From: Trichinella spiralis
Lineage: Eukaryota > Nematoda > Enoplea > Trichinellida > Trichinellidae
Reading direction: 5' to 3'
DNA length: 64,000 nt
Assembly (NCBI GenBank): GCA_000181795.3
Contig: CM012954.1
Coordinates: 16,054,609-16,118,608 of the forward strand
A program made the translations under genes and the position numbers. Shown here piece by piece: positions 49,934 through 64,000 of the stretch (position 1 is its first letter; each line of letters starts with the position of its first letter). The notes below the pieces were generated by a model. That model was not told the origin of the DNA. It saw only the letters and a program-made list of their open reading frames with translations, and ran no database searches.

Positions 49934-52373
49934 ATGAGTAATTCGAAAAAGAAGCAGGACGATAAAAATTTGAAACTTCTTCGTGAGCTTGCTGCTCTTC
50001 CGAAAAATAAGCAGTGCTTTGATTGTTATCAACGTGGACCGACATACATCGACATGACAATTGGTTCTTTTGTTTGCACATCTTGCAGTGGACTGTTGTA
50101 AATTTTTATTATGATTATAGTGAATTTCGATTTCTTTTAATATATGCATATAAATGTATTTAGGCGAGGTCTCAATCCCCCACATCGCGTAAAATCGATA
50201 TCCATGGCAACTTTTACGCCTGATGAAATTGATTTTATCAAAAGCAGAGGAAATGAAGTAAGTCCAATTTGTTTTTTATTGAAGAAGTTTTAACGTAAAT
50301 TTTTTAAACTAATTTGTTAGTTGCGTAAGAACATTACTTTTGAAATATTTTATTTTAGAACTTCGGCGTAGGGGGTTGTATTGTTTAATAAGTGATTCAA
50401 AGGCGTACATATAAATGTAAATATGTGTATTTCGCAGCAATAAAAAATAATGAGTCTGTCGGTAGATCGGCATTACACTTTTGCATTTTATTTCGGTAAT
50501 TTCGCATGTATTATTTCTACTTTGGAAGGATTCTTATTGGCGAAATTATTTAAATTAAAATTTTTGATTGAAGTTGCATAGTAGTATATTCATTGATTTT
50601 TTTAATTTTTTGTCAGAAGTAACAAATGCTGCAGGTATTGGAACATTACCGTATAGTGATAATCAAGTACAATTCATTGAAATGACCACTACGTTTTAAA
50701 GTTTCAAATTAAAACTTTTTAATTTAAAAGCAACGTCAATTCAAGTTTTGAAATAATTGAAATATATTTCACTGATCTAATCACATATGAGTAAATGAGG
50801 TAATTTATTGCACATCACGGCAATAATGTAGTCAGTTCATTTTTTTGACATTTAGTATTGTCAAAATGTTTGGATGGGGCGGTACGACAAGCGACGTGGC
50901 TTAGATGAACGGTCTTTCAAAGATGAAACGCAGATGAAAGATTTTTTGATTCTGGTTAGCTAACGAAAATGCTTTATGATGAAAAGTTGGGGATTCATGT
51001 TTTTTTTCAGAAATATGAAAAAAAACGATGGTTTGTCAGCCCATCGGAAAGTGGCCTAACGAAGACTTGCACTGCACCTAGCAGCAGCGTGACGGATACT
51101 CTTGTGGAAACTGGTGGAACATCGACAACTCAATCGAGTTCAACATCGGTAGGATTGTCTGCTGCGCAGCAAAGGCCCAAGCCAACGCAAAATCTGTTGG
51201 GAAAGTCTGCTTTTGCTCCTGGCGAATTGCATCCAATTACATTACCAACAACTACTGTAAGCCTTTATTTAGTTTTGCAGACTGTGAATGAAAAATGCGA
51301 AATTTTAATTTTAGACAAACAATAAATTATTGGTGGACTTTGATGCTGATCCATTTGCCAGTGCCCCTTCTGGTATTTTTGTTGCTGTATTTTTATAATT
51401 TAAATTTTCATTTGAAATAATTTTGCTCCTGTAGAAATGGTGCAAGCGGCGGATAAAATGAATTTTGCAAATTTTGCGAGTTTTGAAAGTCAGAATTCGT
51501 TGTTAGTGCCGTTGGAAGCTGCTTCGGGAAATCTCGCATCCGATTTGAAAGGTGATACATAAATGATTTTAAAGCAAAATCAGTCGCATCATAAAGATTA
51601 AATTTGAAATCAGGTGGCATGACGAAATCTACAACGCTTCCAGTGAACATAAATTGTGAGAAATCGGTGACATCGGCAGATAAATATTCCGCTTTAGCTG
51701 AATTGGACGAGTTGTTTCGCGTTGATGCAAATTTAGCTAAGATGACTCAATCGACTGGAAATTTAGCGAATGGTATGTTTCAGAACTTTTTGTTTTTTAC
51801 ATGCAGATAAATATTTTTGGACATTAAGGTGCGAATACATTCTCTGGTTATAATTCATCACAGCCAACGTATTCGACAGTAAATACTGGCATGAAAGGTA
51901 CAATTATTAGTTGATGATATGAGTTTATTATTAGTAATAGTTGTTTTTTGCAGGCATGCATGCACATTCTTTCTTCGGTTCTCAGCCGGCTGCAAGCTTT
52001 TCGTCTGCACAAACTAATGTAGATCCTTTCAGCAATTTGACTACTTTGGCCTCTGTTCCTTGGAATCCTTTTTTTACTAATCAATCTAGCGAGGATAATT
52101 TGAGCAAAAGCATGCAAGGCGGAAGCGGTAGTAGCACGTTGTTTGCCGCAAATATGCAGACAGCGAATGTAAACGCACAACATTTCAGCGGCCAGCTAGG
52201 CAGTCCTGCTTCAACAATAATGCAGCAATCTGTAAGAATTTTTGTTTTTAAATTGTTCGTCAGAATTAAACAGCACAATTTCTTTTCCCACAGCTTGCAT
52301 TGAACTTTTGTTTGTTTTCTAGGAGAAACATCCATCTCAAAAGGATGCATCGAGCTGGAATCCATTTTTGTAA
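49934..52373 (+). CDS. AGFG1: ArfGAP with NPF motifs, AGFG/HRB type
   Basis: Member of the AGFG (Hrb/RIP) family, clathrin-linked trafficking adaptors with an N-terminal ArfGAP domain. Ten exons: 49934-50097, 50164-50257, 50856-50954, 51011-51256, 51315-51372, 51435-51551, 51614-51772, 51829-51897, 51954-52231 and 52323-52373, giving 444 aa with all phases consistent. The ArfGAP zinc finger is Cys28-x2-Cys31-x16-Cys48-x2-Cys51 in CFDCYQRGPTYIDMTIGSFV, followed by LRGLNPPHRVKSISMATF with the likely catalytic Arg56 and then KYEKKRW. The tail is Ser/Thr/Asn-rich with FANFASF, ADKYSALAELDELF (an AGFG signature), DPF motifs, and NPF in WNPFF and at the very end (SWNPFL), ligands for EH-domain proteins. 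AATAAA at 52409, 36 nt after the stop. An upstream start could add 18 residues. Confidence 0.94.
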
Positions 52374-52408
52374 GTGTCACTTATGGTTGAGGAGGAAAGG
52401 ATCATTCT

Positions 52409-52414
52409 AATAAA
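52409..52414 (+). terminator. Polyadenylation signal AATAAA (ArfGAP)
   Basis: Canonical AATAAA 36 nt after the ArfGAP stop codon. Confidence 0.65.
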
Positions 52415-52831
52415 TGGTGTTGATATCCGGTATATCAGCAGTTTTTGCGTAAGCTGTTGAAAACAACATTCAACATGGCAATTGAACCGATTCAGCGTTC
52501 ATCTGAATGCATTGCAATGAATTCTAACGATTTTATAATGCCAATATTGTGGACTTGTCGAATGCATTTTTCCATCTTCAGTCTTTTTTCAACTCTAACA
52601 ATATTTTGCTCTGTGGTCATAATTTTTTACAGTATGATCCGTATTTTATAATTCACTATAAATAAGTAAAAGTACAACAAGTTTTTATTTTGTTGATTTT
52701 ATGATTTAAAAAAAAACTGATATGTATTCAGCGAAAATTTTGGATTTAATTTGGGTATTTTGCCATCGTTGACTGGTACTTTACGCCGGTTAACGGCGGG
52801 CGGTGGTGCATTAGCGTTCATTGCGCGGCTG

Positions 52832-52880
52832 GTAGCCATGGGAACGACGTCAGCGGATTGAATCTCGTTCCCATGGTTGT
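52832..52880. promoter_or_regulatory. Paired inverted X-box-like RFX/DAF-19 sites
   Basis: GTAGCCATGGGAAC (52832-52845, plus) and ACAACCATGGGAAC (52880-52867, minus) each match the RFX X-box consensus RYYNYYATRRNRAC at every position except the third. They form the arms of a perfect 12-bp inverted repeat with a 17-nt spacer, about 300 nt before the kinase ATG. X-boxes drive ciliary genes through DAF-19 in nematodes, and the kinase downstream is a ciliary one. Confidence 0.5.
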
Positions 52881-53173
52881 TCCAACGTTGCCGGCAAGCT
52901 GTGTTTGCTTGCATCCGAGTTCGAGTTGTTTGCAAAAATGTTTCTCTCTTATTTCAACACGCCACTTTGTCACGTTGCATGTCAGGTATGCTTACTGTAG
53001 AAAAGTTGACGATCACGAATTATCGTTATTTGGATCGTGTGTGTGTGTGTGTTGAGGATAATTTTTTGTCGTTTGTTTGTTTTTTTTCAGTTTTGAATTT
53101 GTAATCTGCAGTGGCGTTATTTTTGGAATGGCAAATTAGCGGCTGCTCATTGTACAAAAGTTGCTCAATTATT

Positions 53174-57000
<3,827 letters not shown>

Positions 57001-57257
57001 AATTGCTATTTCTTATTTATACTTTTCCGTTTTATTTAAATTCACTGCTGAATGAATTTCACTTCTAGGGTTGCTTTAGATTGATTTTCAAGCTGACCAG
57101 TTGGAAAAATAAGGTTACAGCCTTGAAATTATTTCTTGCAGTTCGGTTAGAAATAATTTATCGACAATCCTCTGAAAGTAAATAATTCATTCATCCGTAG
57201 AATTTATCTATTTAAACATTTAACAATTTAATTTAATCTTGTTTGTCATCAAAAGCT

Positions 57258-57284
57258 TTATTATTATTATTATTATTATTATTA
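57258..57284. repeat. (TTA)n microsatellite
   Basis: About nine perfect TTA units. Confidence 0.85.
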
Positions 57285-57912
57285 CGTTAAGTGAATTGGA
57301 AAAACTCTCAAATTCTTCCTCGAATATATGCTCAGATGCGCTTTTTAGAAAGCGAAATTGATTGAATAAAATTAATTCTACTGTTTTGTTGCTCTGTTTG
57401 GTGCAGCATTTTTTGAAAATTATATATATAATTGGTAATATCAAAAAGTTAATTTTTTTTCAATAAATGAAATCAATGAAATGTTGTTGTCAACAATGCA
57501 AAGCTGAATTATTAGACTGTAATAAATTTTTAATCAATGAGATTAATATGAGTGAGATTGCAACAAGTCATACAGTGCCTGCTCTGCAGTACGTTAAGCA
57601 AACAAGAATTTTCAGGACTTTTAATATAAAATCACACCAAAAGGATTATATGAGTTGGAATTTTACAATAGCAATTATTATGTTATTCTCGGCTACAATA
57701 CACCATTGAATTTAAGAAAAAACAATTTAAACGAAGTGATAAAATGAGTCTGGACTACTTAAACACTTTCATGGTGGCATTTCTTGTTACTTCAGGGTCT
57801 CCTTACACCTGTATGCATTGCATGACTCTCTTGAAACAGAAGTACAATGTGTTGCATACGTACAATAGTGGAAAAAGTAATATAAAACGCTGTGAAAAAC
57901 GGCACGTGATGT

Positions 57913-57924
57913 GGGGGGGGGGGG
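57913..57924. repeat. Homopolymer run of 12 G
   Basis: Twelve consecutive G in AT-rich DNA; possibly a sequencing-length artefact. Confidence 0.7.
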
Positions 57925-58619
57925 AAATAAATGCATTTTCATAATCAACATGTTAAAAGTACCCAAAATCAGCTAATACTTGGGAGACTTCCAAAACCAT
58001 GTTGACCAGAAGTAATTTGATGGTCAAATATGATGACGGTATTTTGCTGAAAGAAGTTTGGCCATACGGATTTGGAAAAATTTCCCAGATGTAAAGATTG
58101 CTTGAATAACTGATTTTCTCTAATCGTTGGCCAGTGCTACTGAATGAAGGTACAAAATGGAAATTTACATAAGAATTCAATTCTGCTGTTTTCTTAATGA
58201 CCTTCAGTTGAAATTTCATGGTCTACAACGGCAACAGAATTGAAGACGTATTCAAAGGAAAGCAGGACAAGCATCAATGTTTTAATTCCAATTGGTCAAT
58301 CACTTTATAAAACTGCACAAAAGATTATCTCAAAATGGTGGAAAGTTGACTATTTCCGTAAGCTGCATTTTATTTTTGAATTGCACCAACAATGGATATT
58401 CAATTTATGATTATTTAACATAACTAAATTATGCATTAAATCTCTTTTGTGTGAAATTTCATGTTTATGTTCAACAGCAGTTTGTTAGGATATTAAAATT
58501 TTTTATAAGAAAATAAATATATTGCAAACTAATTACTATTAAAAGTAAAATACTTTAATCATAAAAATGAGCTTCTGGCAGAAGTTGAATATTTTATATC
58601 TTATATTTAGTTGAGGTGC

Positions 58620-58680
58620 TATAAAAATTTATAATTCAATAGGAAATCTAATTCAGCGTTGAGTTGTATCTCAGAACGCT
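58620..58680 (+). ncRNA. TATA plus hairpin, possible outlying array member
   Basis: TATAAAA at 58620 is followed 35 nt later by a hairpin with arms AGCGTT and AACGCT plus an inner GAG/CTC (58655-58679). The arrangement resembles the hairpin repeats further right, but the sequence is different. Tentative. Confidence 0.2.
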
Positions 58681-59000
58681 TAGCGCGTACTATGCAAATC
58701 AACGTTGCTTAAAGCCCGTTTCTTTGGTAGCGAGTATCTTTTATTCATTTCACGTATAACTAGATTCACCGTATTATATTTCATCAATTTTTTTTGAAAA
58801 TCAAAGTCACTTAAAATTTCTGAAACAAATATTATTAAATATGAATTATTCTTTTGATATTCAAAAAGTGCATAAATTAAGTGAAATTCAATTGTTTCAA
58901 ATTAATATTATTCATGACATTTGGTGTAATGAGGGCAAATAGAAGAGTTAAACTGAGCTAAGAAACTATGAAATAACATTTCAATAAAATATAGTCGAAG

Positions 59001-59110
59001 TATGATAAAATGTTTTATTTCAATCGGCAGTGGAGACGTCCGCATGTTCGTATTCCACTGTTGGTTGATGTGTTAGTTTGGGTATGGCCAGTACCAAGAA
59101 ACGGCATGTG
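59001..59110 (+). ncRNA. Hairpin repeat copy 1 (candidate small RNA gene)
   Basis: A 33-nt hairpin at 59028-59060 has outer arms CAGTGGAG and TTCCACTG; the inner G pairs by wobble. It is followed by GTTGGTTGATG, as in the other copies, and a second imperfect hairpin near 59080-59105. The TATA equivalent (GATAAAAT) is degenerate. Confidence 0.4.
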
Positions 59111-59445
59111 ATGCCACTGGATCATGATGTTTTTGATCGCAAACTGTTACGCCAGCACTCGTCCTTCAGCTGGAATAAACGTTCAGAAATATGAGTAATA
59201 AATAACGGCCACTCCACCCTTTAACAATTTTTTCACATAAATTTCATAATCAAAACTGGAAAAATTATATATGTAAATGATAAAATGAAATATTTTTATT
59301 TTCATGCTGCAGTCCAGGGGGCGATTTACGTTTTTTTGCTTTTCAGAAAAGCTTCACACAGAACAGCAAAAATCCTGTGCTAATAATAATAGAATGCAGT
59401 ATTTTTATTTTATACTGCACGTAAATTTAAATTTTGATTAAAAAA

Positions 59446-59720
59446 ATTCATTTTTTGATAAATATTTCATATTTAAAAATGCTGTATTCAAAGAAAGAGA
59501 TTTTAAATAAAAATATAAATGGCAATGATAATAGTATTTTGGCTTAAATCAAATATAAGAATCACAAATTGCAGTGGAAACTTTTGCTTCTTTATTATTT
59601 TATCGGTGGTTGATTTGCTGGCATGCGCCCACTCGTATGCAGGTCAGTATGAAATTGCCAACATATTTGGTACTGATGCACCAAAGTGTAAAGGCTTGTC
59701 TGCTTTGTTACGTGAACATG
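59446..59720 (+). ncRNA. Hairpin repeat copy 2, degenerate
   Basis: It shares the AT module (59446-59490) and the CAGTGGAAAC 5' arm (59572) with the other copies but lacks the matching 3' arm. It keeps GGTTGATTTGCTGG, a second hairpin with arms GCATGCG and CGTATGC, and the GGCTTGTCTGCT loop sequence. It looks like a decayed copy. Confidence 0.3.
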
Positions 59721-60325
59721 GGTCAGAAAAGCCAAATGCATCATCACAATGATGGCATTTTTCAAAACATCCCAAATAGATGAATTCCATCAGACGGATT
59801 GTATCGATCGTAAATAAATGAGAATTTAAATTGATTTTTTTTATAAAATTCATTTTTTGACAAATATTTGCTTTTTAAAGTTATATTTTACTTTACTTTA
59901 TTGTTTTTCTTTTTGCTTCAGTGTACCGTGAAAGGGATCGTCCATAAATTGAAAGAGTCCTAATAATTTACGGTCCAGATTTGTTGAAAATGTCAAAATA
60001 CTCAGCATCCACTGTTTTCACTTATTTTATCTACATCTCGTCTACTTTGTTACATTGTTATTTTCGAATTTGCATATGTTGTGTGGCATTTTCATCAATA
60101 GTTGTGCATATAAATCAGGTTTGAACAGCACATGTCACAACTGATGGCAGCATTTTAGAAGATTTGAAATGCTCAAATCATCATCAGTTTCCACTTTCCC
60201 TTTTCATTTCGATTATAAAATTTATTTTTCGATAAACATTTTTTTTTAATCTGTTGAATTCAAAAATATGGATACAAAATAAAAAATAAATGCCAATAAT
60301 AATAGTAATAATGTGCAGGGGTTGT

Positions 60326-60470
60326 TATAAATAGAATAATTATTTCATACTAATCGGCAGTGGAAACGTCCGCATGTTCGTATTCCACTGGAGGTTGTCT
60401 TGCTGGATTCTGCACTCTTGTATGTCATAGGTTTGACATACAAGAGACGACACGGTGAAAGCGAGTGTGG
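60326..60470 (+). ncRNA. Hairpin repeat copy 3 (candidate small RNA gene)
   Basis: TATAAAT at 60326-60332 stands 32 nt before a 33-nt hairpin at 60358-60390, with perfect arms CAGTGGAA and TTCCACTG plus an inner ACG/CGT. A second hairpin at 60415-60446 has 13-bp perfect arms (CTCTTGTATGTCA and its complement) and a 6-nt loop. This is the best-formed first hairpin of the family. Confidence 0.5.
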
Positions 60471-60956
60471 TTAACAAATGCCATTAGAAAGGCTATGTAT
60501 ATTCTTACACAAAGTTTTCATACAAGAAATTTGTTTACCTTCATTATCATTTTATTGTATTTTTTTAATTTTTTATCATCAAAGAATTTTGGTAAGTTAC
60601 AATTTTTGTCTTCGTAATTCTGTTTTCAGCACAGGAAAGCAGTGTGCTTATATATTTAGGTGATAAACTTTTTTAGATGAGTTCTATTTTTGTAGGTCAT
60701 TTTTGAATATTCAAATTGAAACTTAAGACATGCGGAGGCCGGTTTTGACAAAGACAGTGGTTTTGTTAGGGCGTTTTTTGTCAGATAGTTTATATTTTGA
60801 CTTTATTTTAAACGTCAATGTCATTTTTGAATTAGAAATAACTGTCAAATATCATAAATAAAAAATAATAATACTGTCAAAATAAATAAAAAAATTATTC
60901 AAAATAAAAAATAAATGGCAATAATAATAATCATAATAATAATGTCTGGGGGTTAT

Positions 60957-61154
60957 TATAAATAGAAGAATTATTTCATATTAATTGGCAGTGAAAACAT
61001 CCGCTTGTTCGTATTCTACTGTTCTACTGTACTTGTTGATTTCCTGGATTGCTTACTTTCATAAAGACCAAAAAATTAAAATCAATCCTCGCACCTATGA
61101 GGGCTTGTCAGCTATATAATGCCTTGAGGTGCAATTGGAAGATGTGAGTTTTTT
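60957..61154 (+). ncRNA. Hairpin repeat copy 4 (candidate small RNA gene)
   Basis: TATAAAT at 60957-60963, 32 nt before the first hairpin (60989-61021), whose arms carry a wobble and one mismatch. A later hairpin at 61091-61132 has GCACCT/AGGTGC outer and AGGGC/GCCTT inner stems around the conserved loop TTGTCAGCTATATAAT. A run of six T follows at 61149-61154, as at a Pol III end. Confidence 0.45.
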
Positions 61155-61330
61155 CAACTGACACCTTTTTCATAACATCTTATATAGAAAATACAGAACA
61201 GCAATTATCATAAATTAATAATTAAATGCAATCGTTTTATTTTAATTTGACGTGCGAATTTTAATTATGCTCTTGATTGTACAATTTATTTTTCATAAAT
61301 ATATCACTTTTAAATATGCTGTATTCAAAG

Positions 61331-61359
61331 ATATAATATAATATTATATTATATAATAT
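61331..61359. repeat. AT-only palindromic stretch
   Basis: Near-perfect palindrome of TATAATATAATATTATATTA type. It sits at the place in the hairpin repeat unit where other copies have the ordinary AT module. Confidence 0.6.
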
Positions 61360-61402
61360 GCATTAAAAATAAATGAAAGTAATTATTATAATTTGCATTA
61401 AC

Positions 61403-61560
61403 TATAAATGCAAAAATTATTTCATCACAAACGGTAGTGGAAACGTCTATTCTTTCGTATTCCACTAGTGGTTGATTCGTTGGATTGTGCACTCGTATGA
61501 AGTGTGCAACCTAATGGATATAGTTGCGGGCTTGTCTGCTATATGAGGCCCCAACGTGAA
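61403..61560 (+). ncRNA. Hairpin repeat copy 5 (candidate small RNA gene)
   Basis: TATAAAT at 61403-61409, 32 nt before the first hairpin (61435-61467), whose outer pair has changed from C-G to T-A on both arms. The second hairpin, 61485-61509, has nine paired positions including two wobbles. The third hairpin (61523-61555) has GTTG/CAAC and GGGCTT/AGGCCC around the loop GTCTGCTATATG. Confidence 0.5.
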
Positions 61561-64000
61561 TATGTCGAGCAAAATTAGCTGTAAAGAGATTGCTGTTTGC
61601 TCAACGTGCTGATGCAGTGAAAGCTGTTTAGCAGAAAATGCATGCAAATTTTTATTCCATTTCTATACGTATGCTTTAGTTTCGATGATTGCTAGCCTAC
61701 GGCGTGCGGTGAAAGTGCGACGACGATTCTCCTGCGATGAAGATGGTGGAATAACATCTAAAACGTCTTTGCTTTTCATTTATTATTTTTTATTTCCTCA
61801 AATTCATTCATTCAATTAACGTATTATTTATAACTTTTACTGCGCTAGAAGGTGAGCATTTGATTTTATGTTTCATATTTTAATCGATTCGAAAAATGAT
61901 GAAGATGCGGGCAACATGAAGCAGAAATGGTAAACAAAAGGTATACAGGGTCTCCCGTGGGTCCCTATTTTATATGTCTGGTATGAGGATACTTCGAAAG
62001 GGTAAAGTGATCCCCTAGTTGAATTAAGCTAAGGACAAACCTGTATGGTTGAGATTTCAAATAATGCAGTGTGTGGGCTTTGACGCAGCAAAATCGTTGT
62101 ATGCAATGTTTTGAAAATTTCATTTGTTAACTATTATTTATTTTCATTTATCGCTTAGCTTAATTTCAAGACGCACATTTTTTAATTGTTTTTATTAACC
62201 AATCATGGTATTATTAACCAATTTTTTAACCAATAACCAATTGGTGAGAAATTTGCTAAAACTCCAATTTAGCAATATTGATATGTGTAAAAGTATTGTA
62301 AACAGCAACATTGTAATAAACTTTGTAATCAAAACGAATCGTTTTGAATATATGATATTTCTGAACCGTTGTTAGTTATTATTGAATGAAATTGTTTAAA
62401 TAAAAATTTTCAAAATTATCAGAATTGCTTTAATGTATAAACAAAAGCAGCATCAATTTTGCTGAAGTTATACGATTTTTTTGGTGAGAAAATTTCTATT
62501 TATTAAAATTATTTGCCATACACCCTTATCAAACTGTTTCAAATATTTCCATCTCTATTATCTGAATTCAAATTGCTTCTTTGTCATCCACATGAACAAT
62601 ATGTGAACAAATGCGCCATCAGAAACAAGTACTGGCGACAGAAATGTGACAGATTTATTTACATGATTGCAGGATATACACGAATTTTCACTTTATGCAA
62701 TTTATAAGCAACTCAATCTCCACTATGAGCATACGATTAATGATGAAGCATTGGATGCTGTATGAGAAATGTAATTTCAGGGACAATTCAATTGCCGGGA
62801 AAATAGAAAATATTGTTTTACAGAATAATAACAAAATAATCAATCTACTTTGCACGTAATTTTAACGCATATTTTCTATATCATCATCAGTTGTTTAAAC
62901 ATATTGAAACGCATTTTCAAAGTTATTTATGAATTATTGATTATTTAATGTGCCCTGCTTTTCTGAACGACTCAGCTGTAGCGACAAGGATAACAGTTGG
63001 GTACTCTATTTTTGAATGTATTTCAAATAGATCAGTTTTGGGGAAAAATCTTTCTATTATGTGTTTGCTAATTTGCCGTAAAATAACCTTGCAATATTTC
63101 AGATCAACAGCATATTCAGCGTTCAGCTGCCCCTGAAATTCAGGTGCGCAAATTCAGTTGTACAAAAGGCGGCGATTCAGCTTGAAACAAAATCACTGAC
63201 AAATCCATAAAACAGTTATGGATGAACATTGATTTAAATCATAATAACACAACAGAAATGGAAAGGAAATTAGATTAACGAAGATCAAGAAGAGTCTGAT
63301 AAGCATTCATGACTCAAAAGGGAATTGTTCTACATTCTACATAAAATACTTTATTAAACTTAATGAAATCGTAATAACTTTCAGCAATTAATAAAGTTCA
63401 CCATAATGTTGCTATACCATTACGCTGTAACAGAGCAAAAATGAATTTACATCACCAAAGATTAGGTCAGATTATTCTACGTTGAATATTATGACTATAA
63501 ATACTTGCTTGAGCTTGACCTACTTTTCAAAAAGTACTCTTCACAGTTAGCTATTCATAGTCTTCATGGTAATATGTGTGATGTACACTATTCAAGAACT
63601 GCAATAAAGTCTCCTATTCAATATCATCAATAGTTGAAAGGTAAGTCATTTTTACAATTGTACTAACGTTCTTCATAGATATCACTACAGACAATATGTT
63701 AGTTCCAAATTAATGGATTTCAGCTTCAGATCAGCTTCACCGTCTGGATGGAGAATATTTTTTATGTAATCAATACATACTAATGAAAATTATACAAACT
63801 AATGAAAATCTCGTTGCGCTACGCAGCAACTTAGTTAAAATCTCATTTTAGAAAATATGATTTATGTAAGAAATATTACGTTGCAATAAATGCTCAATAA
63901 AAAACTCGTAAATTTCATTGTACAGTAATTGTAAATCGTTATCATTGACTGCAGTAGCTCAAATAAAACATCTGAAATTCCTGCAACCTGCATTATGTAA
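61561..64000. other. Right-edge region without recognised genes
   Basis: About 2.4 kb of AT-rich DNA. Short frames at 62513-62707 and 62948-63136 match nothing I know and show no splice context or repeat structure. No further copy of the hairpin family is visible. Confidence 0.5.

Larger units (their letters stand above)
52374..53173. promoter_or_regulatory. Promoter and 5' UTR of the MAK/ICK kinase gene
   Basis: 800 bp between two genes on the same strand. It holds the upstream AATAAA (52409), a perfect 12-bp inverted repeat (52836-52847 and 52865-52876) that makes two near-consensus X-boxes, and a likely 5' UTR intron with donor CAG|GTATGC after 52985 and an acceptor ending at 53090. Confidence 0.5.
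57001..58600. other. Spacer after the kinase gene
   Basis: About 1.6 kb. It contains the kinase 3' UTR (AATAAA at 57366), a (TTA)n repeat and a run of 12 G. An 88-codon minus-strand frame at 57953-58219 is slightly GC-richer than its surroundings but matches no known family. No gene is supported. Confidence 0.5.

Noticed and set aside
52699-52935. 78-codon minus-strand frame upstream of the kinase
   Set aside because: It overlaps the inverted X-box repeat and the kinase promoter, and no homology is recognised.
57953-58219. 88-codon minus-strand frame
   Set aside because: Ordinary length for chance in this composition; no family resemblance and no splice signals.
60358-60390. microRNA precursor
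   Set aside because: A 33-nt hairpin is too short for two 22-nt arms.
58990-61560. Spliced-leader RNA genes as the identity of the hairpin array
   Set aside because: The first hairpin places a GT where an SL donor would sit in copies 1, 3 and 5, but copy 4 has AT there, and no consistent Sm-type site follows. SL RNA is possible but not supported.

Overview
The window is a stretch of an AT-rich animal genome. It fits a nematode, most likely a clade I worm such as Trichinella. That is inferred from the very AT-rich spacers, protein genes split by many short introns (mostly about 45-110 nt) ending in T-rich TTTCAG-type acceptors, and orthologues of known nematode genes. The species cannot be proved from the sequence alone. 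I see no rRNA, tRNA, CRISPR array, or recognisable reverse transcriptase, integrase, capsid or transposase.

Layout. Positions 1-16.7 kb hold no gene I can support: AT-rich DNA with microsatellites and purine tracts, one CpG-rich island with a perfect CRE palindrome (13.86-13.92 kb), and a few speculative exons. From 16.7 to 57 kb lie eight protein genes whose exons I could join in frame, with one uncertain splice in the last: mitochondrial ATP synthase subunit b (+, 16.7-17.9), LST-2/ZFYVE28 with a FYVE finger (+, single exon, 18.4-19.9), a GPCPD1-type glycerophosphodiesterase (+, 22.3-25.3), a discoidin-domain receptor tyrosine kinase (-, 29.1-33.2), an LMX1/LIM-6 LIM-homeodomain factor (-, 39.2-42.1), chaperonin subunit CCT-4 (-, 45.6-48.0), an AGFG-type ArfGAP (+, 49.9-52.4) and a MAK/ICK/DYF-5 ciliary kinase (+, 53.2-57.0). 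The spacers around the receptor and homeobox genes hold GC-richer pockets that share short motifs and look regulatory.

From 58.6 to 61.6 kb there is an irregular same-strand array of diverged repeats. Three copies carry TATAAAT exactly 32 nt upstream of a 33-nt hairpin. Several copies add further hairpins, and substitutions in the stems are compensatory or wobble. This looks like a family of small structured RNA genes and is the most novel thing here. The last 2.4 kb holds nothing I recognise.

The genes do not form one pathway. They are housekeeping (ATP synthase, CCT), membrane traffic and lipid (LST-2, AGFG, GPCPD1) and neuronal or sensory development (DDR, LMX1, MAK). One promoter-level link stands out: a pair of near-consensus RFX/DAF-19 X-boxes, in inverted orientation, lies about 300 bp upstream of the ciliary kinase.
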